Shown here: in pieces, positions 23,652 through 33,290 of the stretch
Layout: each line of letters starts with the position of its first letter
Position numbering within the stretch: position 1 is the stretch's first letter
Assembly: GCA_026874595.1 (NCBI GenBank)
Contig: CM049316.1
Location: 8,200,339-8,264,338, forward strand
Length of the DNA stretch: 64,000 nucleotides
Reading direction: 5' to 3'
Source: Sipunculus nudus
Lineage: Eukaryota > Annelida > Sipuncula > Golfingiida > Sipunculidae
Program-made: the position numbers and the translations under genes
The notes under the pieces: generated by a model
Database searches by the model: none
What the model was told of the DNA's origin: nothing
Seen by the model: only the letters and a program-made list of their open reading frames with translations

Positions 23652-24195
23652 ATGTATTACTTATTAGATAAGTTAACTGACGTAGTTAAGAGACTTCATC
23701 TGCAGTGGAGATACAACGGATGGTTTTTGTCCCTTGCAGATGAATCTTGCACAGGAACACGAGTTTGTTCTGGATTATGAGAAGTGCACTGAATCTCCAG
23801 AGCTCCCTCTTAATCTTAGTAATGCATCCCAGCTGCATGGTGCCTTCTTAGTATTGTTTATAACAGTTGGATGTGAAGCGGCCTGGTTCTGCTCTCATGC
23901 ATGATTCAGTTTAATTGTTCGTTAAGTACTGAGGTATACAATATCACTCGACAGTGTGAGGGCTGGGAACCAGGATGAGTGAGTATGAGGCGGCCCTGTC
24001 CTGCCTGTGTTCATGATGGACACCAGTTCGAATATTGTCAGGGAAGACGGGCCTGAAGACGATTTAATATGGAGCCTCGTATTTTTTCGAAATGATAAGT
24101 ATTCGTCTAAGTGTGTCGTGTATATTGAAGTTTAATTTGATATCTTTGTGCTGTCATATACTAGACTGAAGAGATATAACTCTGATAGATAGAAA
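23652..24195 (+). other. 3' region of the decayed Ty3 element
   Basis: No coding. A TGTGAGGGCTGGGAACCAGG string at about 23954 looks like a retroelement LTR start, but no polypurine tract precedes it and it does not match the 5' LTR. TAGAAACGATAGAAACCGCG at about 24190 enters the shared LTR tail. Confidence 0.4.
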
Positions 24196-24248
24196 CGATA
24201 GAAACCGCGAAAAGGAGAGGTCACCTGCCGAGTTTCTGAGTCAGTACG
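24196..24248 (+). repeat. 3' LTR fragment of the decayed element, left part
   Basis: Matches 12386-12432 almost exactly (GAAACCGCGAAAAGGAGAGG..GAGTCAGTACG) and is cut by the young Ty3 element. The last five bases GTACG are its target duplication. Confidence 0.85.
24244..24248. repeat. Target-site duplication GTACG, left
   Basis: GTACG borders the young element on the left and recurs at 29112-29116. The unoccupied paralogous site at 12428-12432 has a single GTACG. Confidence 0.95.
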
Positions 24249-24498
24249 TGTGGTGGCCTGGCCCGCATTTCATAACTGACAGTCTATATATTATGGCAAA
24301 TAAAACACAAGACAGTAGTGGATACTGCAAGCTTCTATTCAGGAACCTCACTCCAGATTACACATGGCTGAAGACTTCCGGAAACGGCAAAATATATCGG
24401 ACGTTAACATAACAATAGAATATTACGGCAGTTGTCTTTATAGTCAAACCAGTTACACTGTTAAAATATACTCTATATTCAAAGGTGGATTTACTCCA
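24249..24498 (-). repeat. 3' LTR of the young Ty3 element
   Basis: Plus strand reads TGTGGTGGCCTGGC..ATTTACTCCA (TG..CA), 250 bp. Apparently identical to 28862-29111, which implies very recent insertion or gene conversion. Confidence 0.95.
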
Positions 24499-24520
24499 TT
24501 CCTCCCCCTTTAGCTGAAAC
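24499..24520 (-). promoter_or_regulatory. Polypurine tract
   Basis: Minus strand reads AGCTAAAGGGGGAGGAA immediately before the LTR start TGGAGTAAAT. This is the expected position and composition for plus-strand DNA priming. Confidence 0.9.
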
Positions 24521-24630
24521 TTATAATTATACTGAACTTTATAAATATGATATGCACTTATTTAAGTATTAGAAAACTATCCAGCATGCATAAGAAGTAA
24601 GGAAGTTAATGAATAAAACTGAGTGACATG

Positions 24631-27600
24631 TTAAGTATGATAATCGCGCAAGTATCCAGGTTTTGATCGAATACGATTAGAAGGTGCTCTGGTCGGAACA
24701 CCAGTGGAAGTACTTTTAATTACAGAGTCCTTGGTATGTGTACTTCCAGTGTTGTGTGTGGGTGTGTGTGTATGTGTTTCAGTCTCTTGTGTATTCTGCA
24801 CATCTGCATCTGCATCGGCAGTCGACTGTGTATCAAGCTCCTCACTATCACCTGTCTCTGGAGCACTGGAGCCAACATCTGACAGACCTGGGCATGATTC
24901 ATCTTCCTGATCCGTAGGAACATCTGAAGGGGATGAGATTGGCTCAACACAATCATGATCAAGTTTACGACCTATATGATCGATATGTCTCCTAACCTCG
25001 CGACCATTGGTGAGCTTGATGACGTAAGATACAGGACCTGTGACATCTATTACAGTTCCTTTAATTCAGGGACTATCATTCCCATAGCTGCGAGTCATGA
25101 CAACATCATTAACTCTGAAATGTCTTTCTTTCACTGATTTGTCATGGTCTTGTTTCATCTTATACTGTTTCTGTGTTACTTTCTTGTTAAAGTCTGGGTG
25201 TAGGGTATCTAAACGAGACCTTAGTTTACGGTTCATGAGTAACTCGGCTGGTGAGATCTCTGTTCTCGTTTGCGGGGTTATTCTGTAGTAAAATAACACA
25301 CGTGATAATCTTTGCTCTAGATTACCTTTTTTTACTTTCTTAGGGCCCTCTTTGATTGTTTGCACTGCTCTTTCAGTAAGTCCGTTTGATGACGGGTGAT
25401 ACGGTGCAACAAAGACATGCCCTATTCCGTTGAGCTTTGTGAACTCAGTAAATTCTGCACTTGCGAAATTTGATGCATTGTCTGATACCAAAATTTCAGG
25501 AAGTCCATGCACAGCAAACACTTCTCTAAGTTTTTGAACTGTGGCAAATGATGAAGTAGAAGACATTTTATGTGCTTCGATCCAGCGAGAATAAGCATCC
25601 ACCACTATCAAAATGTTTTGTTTATCAAATTCAGCATAATCAATATGCACTCTCCTCCACGGTTTAGTAGGTACTTCCCATGGGTGCAGTGGAGCCACAG
25701 CAGGAGACTTTTGGTGCTCTTGGCACAACTCACAATTTCTCACTTTTGATTCTATATCAGAGTTCATGGAGGGCCACCAAACATAAATACGAGCTAGACC
25801 CTTCATACGGTTCACTCCCGGATGGGCTGTGTGTAATTCCTCCAAAACACTGTTACGAACTGATGGTGGTACAAGAACACGGGACCCCCAAATTATACAT
25901 CCATCACACACTGTGAGTTCATTGCGTCTGTTATAATACGGCCGTTACTGTTCATCTAGCAATTCGTCTGGCCAACCGCGCAATATATATTCCTTGACAT
26001 GCGACAATATGGGGTCGTGTGATATTGATGACTTCACATTCTTTGCAGTCACTGGAGAATTTTCCAACTCCTCTAAGAGTAATAGCAAATGTTCATCACT
26101 AGAATCTGGTGTAGTGACAGGTAGAGGCATACGACTTAAGGCATCAGCATGTCCTAAAAGTCGGCCTGGTTTGTACACTAGGTGGTACTCATAAGCTTTA
26201 AGGGTCAATGCCCATCTGGTCAAACGTGGTGATAATGTAGTTGGCAATGATTTTAACTCACTGAAAAGTCCTAACAACGGTTTGTGATCTGTCACAATTA
26301 TGAACTTTCTTCCGAGAAGATATTTGTGAAATTTCCTGATACCAAATAAGATTGCACAGGCCTCTTTCTCCAGATGAGCGTAGTTCCGTTCTGCTTGGCT
26401 GAGTGTTCTAGAGGCGAATGAGATTGGTCTCTCAGTACCATCTGGGAATCGGTGGGATAGTACAGCTCCTAACCCAAATGGTGAGGCATCACATGTTAAT
26501 ACCACATCCTGAGATGGATCAAAATGGACTAAAACAGAGTTTGATAATAACAACTGTTTGGCCTCATTAAATGCACTATCTTGTTGTGGGCCCCAATACC
26601 ACTTGACTCCTTTTCTCATCAGTTTGTACAAAGGAGCAAGAACTGTAGAAAGACGTGGCAAGAATCGATGGTAGTAGTTTACAAGTCCAAGGAATGCCTT
26701 TAAGCTTGTCACAGAGGTTGGTACAGGAGCATCCTGAACTGCTTGGACTTTCGTATTCATGGGGTGAACACCCTCCGCGTCAATTACGTGACCAAGATAC
26801 ACAATTTCATCTTTCATGAATTTTGTTTTTGATTTCTTAATGCGAATTCCAGCTGCAGACAATGTAGCGAACAACCTGTCCAAATTATCAAGATGTTGTG
26901 TATCAGATTTACCGGTGACAATAATATCGTCAAAATAGATCGCAACACCAGGCAAGTCACGCAAGAGTCCTTCCATCGTTCGTTGGAATATCGCTGGCGC
27001 TGACGAGACCCCGAAAGGTAACCGATTGTATCTGAAAAGTCCACGATGAGTGTTGATGGTTAAGAGTTCTTTTGATTTGTCATCAACCTGAAGTTGATTA
27101 TATGCATGACTCAAATCAAGCTTTGAAAATTTCTGTCCTCCTGATAACTGAGCCATAAGATCTTCAAACTGGGGAATAGGATATTGTTCCAAGGGAGACG
27201 CCTTGTTTATTGTCAACTTGTAGTCTCCGCAAATGCGAATGGACCCATCAGGTTTTGGTACTGGAACAATGGCTGTCGCCCACTCGGAATATTTTACTGG
27301 TTCCAAAATGCCTGCCTTTGTCAGTCTATCCAATTCATCTTCAATCTTTTTCCTCTGGGCAAACGCGACAGATCTAGCTTTGTAAAACTTGGGAGGGACA
27401 GAGGGGTCAAAATGAATCTGTGCTTTGACCCCCTTAATTAGTCCCAGTTCATCTCTAAAGATATCTGCATGCTTGTCAAGGATTGCTGTTAAACAGTTTA
27501 CACTACCCTGATTGTTTTGAACTGCACTTGATGGTTTAAATAAACTTCCCAGATCAATTGGTATAGCCTGAATCCAGTTGCGACCCAACAAGTTTGGTCC

Positions 27601-28386
27601 GGTTCCTACTACTACATCTAGTGGCAGGTTTGGTATGGTACGTTCCCCAATCCGCACTTCTACATAAGTCCTCCCGAGGACTTGAACTGATTCTCCAGTA
27701 TACGTTCTAAGTACTATGGGGCTATCACTCAAAGTACTGTTTTGCAGTAGACGCAGTGTGCGATCATTTACAGGTGTAAATGGGCAACCCGTATCAATTT
27801 CAAAGTTCAAATCAACTTTATCGATAGACAGTTGTATATTGTATCCACTACAGTAGTCCTTAGACTTGAAATTGAAAAAGGCCTGCTCCTCTGAATTATC
27901 AAAATCATCTGAGTCTGATTCTGTCTGTTCATCTGCCACCTCTAAATACTTGGTAGCACCCGACTTCTTTAGTTTCCTGCACATAGATTTAATGTGTCCT
28001 CTTTTCTTACAATAATGACAGTCCTCATTACGAAATTTACAGCTGTGAGGCTGGTGTTTACCTCCACATCTGTAACAATTGTCGTCTTTAACTTTAGAGT
28101 TCTTAGAGGCAGATTGATTACGATACTGATTCTTATCTGAATGTACTGGCCTATGAGGTCTCCTCCTATGTTGAGTATTTACACCACTATTAGCACTAGA
28201 ACTGAAGGCATTAACAGCTGAAGGGTTGATCTCTTGAACATCCCTAGCGGCAGTTTCCATTGCCAATGCTATCTTTAAGGCCTTGTCCAATGACAACGTT
28301 GGTTCCATCAACAATTTACGTTGTGTTGCTTGGTCATTAATTCCAACTACTAGCCTATAGTATCTAAAGTAGATCCATAATTGCAA
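24631..28386 (-). pseudogene. pol: Gag C-terminus and Pol polyprotein of the young Ty3 element
   Basis: One frame, read from 28386 to TAA at 24631-24633. In order: zinc knuckles (CYRCGGKHQPHSC, CHYCKKRGHIKSMC; 27977-28080), protease with FEIDTGCP (about 27781-27806), RT with YFDDIIV (26917-26937), RNase H with LTCDASPFGLG and VTDHKPLLG, and integrase with an HHCC zinc domain (HTAHPGVNRM..CELC), Asp in HIDYAEF, Asp in VSDNASN and Glu in TERAVQ. VTGPVSYVIKL is the GPY/F-like module, followed by an acidic tail. Stops interrupt it at 25945-25947 (TAA, before integrase) and 25066-25068 (TGA, before GPY/F). The catalytic residues look intact. It joins gag through a frame break near 28355-28365 rather than by its own ATG. 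Confidence 0.92.
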
Positions 28387-28739
28387 TGTTCTGGCAATTT
28401 CCTTATTTCAGCGACAAATGTCTGTACAGTCTCATTAGGCTTCCTGGACCTTGAATTAAATTTATATCTCTGAACAATTTCACTTGGTTGAGGAGTGAAA
28501 TGATGTTTTACAAGGTCAACTAGCTCTGAGTAAGTTTTTGAAGCTGGCGAACGGGGCTGACACAAATTTTTAATCAAAGCATAAGTCTTTGCCCCCACAG
28601 AAGAAAGCAGTATCGCCCTCTTTTTATCAGAGTCAGTAACAGAATTGGCTTCAAAGAACTGTGACAAAATCTCTGCATAATCCTCCCACGACTGGCTGGA
28701 GTGATCAAAAGGGGACACAGAGCCAATTAGAGCCGCCAT
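28350..28739 (-). pseudogene. gag: Gag N-terminal part of the young Ty3 element
   Basis: The likely start is ATG at 28739 (AAGATGG context), giving MAALIGSVSPFDHSSQSWED. An upstream in-frame TTG is not a likely start. The capsid region follows (QFFEANSVTDSDKKRAILLS..VQTFVAEIRKLPEHCNYG). The frame hits a stop at 28350 just where the pol-frame sequence (YRLVVGINDQATQRKLL) continues the same domain, so a small indel near 28355-28365 separates gag from the rest. Gag forms the intracellular particle; this copy is broken. Confidence 0.9.
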
Positions 28740-28838
28740 CTTGGAGGTTCGACAGTTTGCGGGAATCAAAAAGTTCGTACTTGTTCGAAAAAGTCAATGA
28801 CAGGCGGGAAAGAACATACAAACACTGTCTGTGTAGAC

Positions 28839-28856
28839 CGCTTCACTTCGTCGCCA
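28839..28856 (-). promoter_or_regulatory. Primer binding site candidate
   Basis: Minus strand reads TGGCGACGAAGTGAAGCG beginning five bases inside the 5' LTR end. TGG pairs with the CCA end of a tRNA. The donor tRNA is not identified. Confidence 0.75.
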
Positions 28857-28861
28857 TTTTA

Positions 28862-29111
28862 TGTGGTGGCCTGGCCCGCATTTCATAACTGACAGTCTAT
28901 ATATTATGGCAAATAAAACACAAGACAGTAGTGGATACTGCAAGCTTCTATTCAGGAACCTCACTCCAGATTACACATGGCTGAAGACTTCCGGAAACGG
29001 CAAAATATATCGGACGTTAACATAACAATAGAATATTACGGCAGTTGTCTTTATAGTCAAACCAGTTACACTGTTAAAATATACTCTATATTCAAAGGTG
29101 GATTTACTCCA
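28862..29111 (-). repeat. 5' LTR of the young Ty3 element
   Basis: Same 250 bp as 24249-24498. It carries TATA-like strings on the minus strand (AGTATATTTTAAC). The element promoter and polyadenylation signals should lie here. Confidence 0.95.
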
Positions 29112-29232
29112 GTACGCTAGCCAAGTGCGGTCAAGTCTTTAACGACGGATTTCAGCCTACTGACCTGGTGACACGTGACTGAGGGTGAGTTGTCACCTTC
29201 ATTTTGGTGTGAGCTTCACGCTGAAGTTTACA
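29112..29232 (+). repeat. 3' LTR fragment of the decayed element, right part
   Basis: Starts with the second GTACG, then CTAGCCAAGTGCGGTCAAGT.., matching 12428-12547 with scattered substitutions, and ends GTTTACA. The join with 24196-24248 restores the order seen at 12386-12547. Confidence 0.85.
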
Positions 29233-29382
29233 GTCCCCAAAAATATATGCTCTATATTAAGTTAAATTAACTAGGTTAAGCCAATATAAGACACGCCATC
29301 TCTAACCCAAATTCGACACGACAAGATAGTTTTCTGATCTGGACAAAACGCCTTCTTATAGACCTGGGTGTTTATTTAGAAA

Positions 29383-29976
29383 CCATAGTAGTGAAAAGTG
29401 TAATAGTAGTGAACAAGCGTGACAGGAGTGATAGAGGTGAACTCGCGTGCCAGGGGTGATAGTAGTGAAGAAGCGTGCCAGGAGTGATAGTAGTGAACAA
29501 GCGTGCCAGGAGTGTTAGTAGTGAACAAGCGTGACAGGAGTGATAGTAGTGAACAAGCGTGCCAGGGGTGATAGTAGTGAACAAGCATGCCAGGAGTGAT
29601 AGTAGTGAACAAGCGTGCCAGGAGTGATAGTAGGAACAAGCGTGCCAGGAGTGATAGTAGTGAACAAGCGTGCCAGGAGTGATAGAATTGAACAAGCGTG
29701 CCAGGAGTGACAGTAGGAACAAGCGTGCCAGGGGTGACAGTAGGAACAAGCGTGCCTGGAGTGATAGTAGTGAACAAGCGTGCCAGGAGTGATAGAAGTG
29801 AACAAGCGTGCCAGGAGTGATAGTAGGAACAAGCGTGCCAGGGGTGACAGTAGGAACAAGCGTGCCAGGAGTGATAGTAGTGAACAAGCGAGCAAGGGGT
29901 GAAAGTAGTGAACAAGCGTGCCAGGAGTGATAGTAGTGAACATGCGTGCTAGTAGTATTTGTATTGAACAGGCGTG
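29383..29976. repeat. 28-bp minisatellite, about 21 copies
   Basis: The unit is AGTAGTGAACAAGCGTGCCA plus GGAGTGAT, with 26-bp variants (AGTAGGAAC) and single-base changes. Long open stretches on the minus strand in all three frames (for example repeating HSWHACSLLS and ITPGTLV) come from the stop-free unit and are not genes. Confidence 0.95.
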
Positions 29977-30810
29977 CCAGGAATGATGGTCGAAGTAAAT
30001 TGAATAGACTGGTGTGAGACGCAAATTCTGCGCTGTTTTTCGGCATTTACTGTCTGTTTTTGCAATTCCCAGGGTTTTAAATCGAAAAAAGGGGGAGGGG
30101 CGCCCCCTCGAAATCCACCCTTTGCTAGTCCTGCAGACTCGTGCAAATACATGCAATCATAAAACAGCTTTAAAAGAATCTGGGACTGCGGTATTAGTGA
30201 GAGAACAAACAGTTGTTGGAAAATTAAACCGATTAAAATCATTATATCTATGTTTCTAACACTTTAATGAAAGACGCCATTTAAATTCCAGTAAAGAGGA
30301 CAGCTATCTGTGTCTTTTGGGTTATGACAATAGTTACTTACCAAAGGAAAAAGAGATGAAGAAAATATGCTATAAAAAAGTGGACAGAAATAAACCGCTA
30401 GGCTATAATTGAAACTTAACCATAACAGATCTCGATGACCAATTTTCCATTTAACATGCTCATCCTTCTGAACAGGTTATGCAGATGGTTGTATTTATGG
30501 GTAAGGCCAGCCTGAAACTAACACTCTTTATGGTAGTGAAAAGAAAAGTTACCCCATCAAACGTAATTAGAAAGAACTCTGAGACCGCATACCTTCGCCA
30601 ATATCACACTGACATACGGAGATGAAAGATAGTAAAACTGACAGACTGACAAAGAGGTTGCTATATAATATAGAATAACCGAGTAACTTTGAACACCGAA
30701 ACCTAGCGTTACCTGAAGTGAAATTATAGAAGAGTGTAACAATTTCTTTTTCATTTACAACAGTCATTTAATCTCTGAGACAGAACACTTCTAAATCTGA
30801 TTACTTATGA

Positions 30811-31230
30811 TTAAAGGGACCTTTTCACATATCAAATTTGTTGAATATACACGAAATATAGTGTTTTCTACTTGATATATTATGGTACCTGCCGATATTT
30901 CGTTCTTAAACCGTTTGCTTACTCTTGTACACGAGTGGAATAAAGCTTGCACCGGGCGCGACCAGTGGTGTCCATTATAAAATCTCTTCTTATTGTCTGG
31001 GAGTTATCGCGCATGCGCAAGATTAGATCTCTGGTCAACCAGACTTATAATGGTAGAAAGACACACGTGTGCTTTATTTATTCACAAACGCAACCAACAT
31101 ATTAGAGGTTAATTAAAGATAACAAGACCATGTGTCGGGATGTTTTTGGCTTGAAATTTGTGTTTTCAGCTGAAATGATCCACTGGCATGAGATAATGCA
31201 CAAATCATTGCAAAGTTTTGGAACCTTTAA
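30811..31230. mobile_element. MITE-like element, TTAAAGG ends
   Basis: Left end TTAAAGGGACCTTTTCACAT; right end complement TTAAAGGTTCC. The match is good for 9 of the first 11 bases, then fades. About 420 bp, non-coding. The TTAAAGGGACCTTTTCAC start is, by recall, a recurrent end sequence of bivalve MITEs. It contains a CGCGCATGCGCA palindrome (31008-31019), an NRF-1-like site. Confidence 0.6.
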
Positions 31231-31984
31231 CATTTTTCATTGCATGTGAAGATATGAAAATTAAAAATATAAAACTAATCCTCAATGAAAATAAAAGTTT
31301 CAAGTTTACAGAAAAAAAAAAACAACAGACGGCAGCATAAACACGGATACCCTGATCTTTTCTGTGCCGTTGGCTTGGAATAATATACTTATTGTAAAGT
31401 CTGTTACACAGTTAGGCGCCCATGCATTGAAATATGTTGATTTTTTTCTTTAACATACATATCACATCCGAAAAGTAAGCTGCAATAGAGGAACGAGGCA
31501 TTTACTAGAATATAACCAACAAAATACCTTTGAAATATTTCAGTAATTCATTTAAATTAATATATAAGAAAACAATTCTTCAGAACATCTCAAGTTCACT
31601 GATCACAAACTCAAACAACTACATTTCAAAGCTGTTGATTGGTTGTTGAGTGTAATATATATTTAAAAAAAAAATTGTCAAAGTGAGGCTGCTTCACTAG
31701 ACAATGGCCATTTCACTTGGCCAATAGATTCAGAAGAAAGCAAGTTTGCAGATTTATCAATGTTTGTTTGTGTTATGTAGATTTATATCTCATATTAGGC
31801 CTTTGGTCCCTCATCAGCTTTAGTGACATATTGTTTGATAATTTTTAAGTTTAAGATAATGATCGCCAATTTTCAATTGGCACCCATCGATGGAACAGAA
31901 TTAAGCAGATTTTAATGTTCTTTGTTAGTATCGAGGTCAGTGTGGTTGACATGCAGAACCTGCACCAGAGTACATTCACCTCAT

Positions 31985-33290
31985 ATTTCCCCCCTGAAAT
32001 TACTTTGAACGTTACCGGCCTGTGCGTCATTCAGAGAACACCAACATAAAACCAGATTTTTCCATTGCCACCTCGACTGTTAAAGTTGTTACCCAAAACG
32101 AAGGTTTGTTCCCCTGAAATTAATCTGATTATAACCGGCCTGTACGTCATTCAAAGAACACCAATATAGAACTTTATCTTTCCATTGCCACCTCGACTGT
32201 TTAAGTTGTAACCAAAAATGAAGGTTTGTTCCCCTGAAATTACTTTGATCATTACCGGCCTGTGCGTCATTCAGAGAACACCAACATAAAACTAGATTTT
32301 TACATTGCCACCTCGACTGTTTGAGTTGTTACCCAAAACGAAGGTTTGTTCCCCTGAAATTACTTTGATCATTAACGGCCTGTGCGTCATTCAGAGAACA
32401 CCAACATAGAACTTGATTTTTCCATTGCCACCTCGACTGTTTAAGTTGTTACCCAAAACGAAGGTTTTTTCCCCTGAAATTAATCTGATTATAACCGGCC
32501 TGCGCGTCATTCAAAAAACACCAATATAGAACTTGATCTTTCCATTGCCACCTCGACTGTTTAAGTTGTTACCCAAAACGAAGGTTTGTTCCCCTGAAAT
32601 AAATCTGATCATTACCGGCCTGTGCGTCATTCAGAGAACACCAACATTGAACTTGATTTTTCCATTGCCACCTCGACTGTTTAAGTTGTTACCCAAAACG
32701 AAGGTTTGTTCCCCTGAAATTAATCTGATTATAACCGGCCTGTACGTCATTCAAAGAACACCAATATAGAACTTGATCTTTCCATTGCCACCTCGACTGT
32801 TCAAGTTGTTACCAAAAATGGTTTTTTCCCCTAATATTACTTTGATCATTACAGGCCTGCGCGTCATTCAGAGAACACCAACATAGAACTTGATTTTTCC
32901 ATTGCCACCTCGACTGTTTAAGTTGTTACCCAAAACGAAGGTTTGTTCCCCTGAAATTAATCTGATTATAACCGGCCTGTACGTCATTCAAAGAACACCA
33001 ATATAGAACTTGATCTTTCCATTGCCACCTCGACTGTTTAAGTTGTTACCAAAAATGAAGGTTTGTTCCCCTGAAATTACTTTGATCATTACAGGCCTGT
33101 GCGTCAATCAGAGAACACCAACATAGAACTTGATTTTTCCATTGCCACCTCGACTGTTTAAGTTGTTACCCAAAACGAAGGTTTGTTCCCCTGAAATTAA
33201 TCTGATCATTACCGACCTGTGCGTCACACAAAGAACACCAACATAGAACAGAACTTGATCTTTCCATTGCCACCTCGAATGTTGTTAACC
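31985..33290. repeat. 120-bp satellite, about 11 copies, with A/B alternation
   Basis: Unit: AAGGTTTGTTCCCCTGAAAT .. CCGGCCTGTGCGTCATTCA .. CCATTGCCACCTCGACTGTT .. GTTACCCAAAACG. Type B has TACTTTGATCATTACC, CAGAGAACACCAACAT; type A has TAATCTGATTATAACC, CAAAGAACACCAATAT. The order is roughly B A B B A B A B A B plus a mixed end unit, so a 240-bp dimer is the main higher-order unit. The last copies are shorter and the array decays at 33290. Confidence 0.95.

Larger units (their letters stand above)
24249..29111 (-). mobile_element. Young Ty3-type LTR retrotransposon, probably Mag-like
   Basis: 4863 bp, minus strand, with two 250-bp LTRs that I read as identical, a 5-bp target duplication, a primer site, gag, pol in the order protease-RT-RNase H-integrase, and a polypurine tract. 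Paired knuckles of the form CX2CX3HX4C then CX2CX4HX4C and the lack of a chromodomain suggest the Mag lineage, by recall. No env-like frame is present. Three lesions break the coding region: a frame shift near 28360 and stops at 25945 and 25066. Confidence 0.93.
12166..29232 (+). mobile_element. Outer, decayed Ty3-type LTR retrotransposon with nested insertions
   Basis: Inferred extent. The left end TGTGCG.. at 12166 and a TTACA end at 12547 define a probable 5' LTR. The 3' LTR fragment ends GTTTACA at 29232. Flanks are TTCCC (left) and GTCCC (right), four of five matching, a possible target duplication. Broken gag and pol lie at 18.4-23.65 kb on the plus strand. Nested inside are a LINE (12831-15126), a duplicated hairpin-array promoter block (15.6-17.6 kb) and a younger Ty3 element (24249-29111). 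The gag and integrase remnants are clear; the outer boundaries are less certain. Confidence 0.6.

Noticed and set aside
23954-24195. LTR start at TGTGAGGGCTGGGAACC
   Set aside because: It looks like a Ty3 LTR start, but no purine tract precedes it and it does not match the 5' LTR; not called.
29372-30156. Open frames of 179-224 codons on the minus strand
   Set aside because: They are translations of a 28-bp minisatellite whose unit lacks stops in every frame.
32533-32769. Repeated-peptide frame of 78 codons
   Set aside because: It is a read-through of the 120-bp satellite (120 is divisible by three) with no start context.
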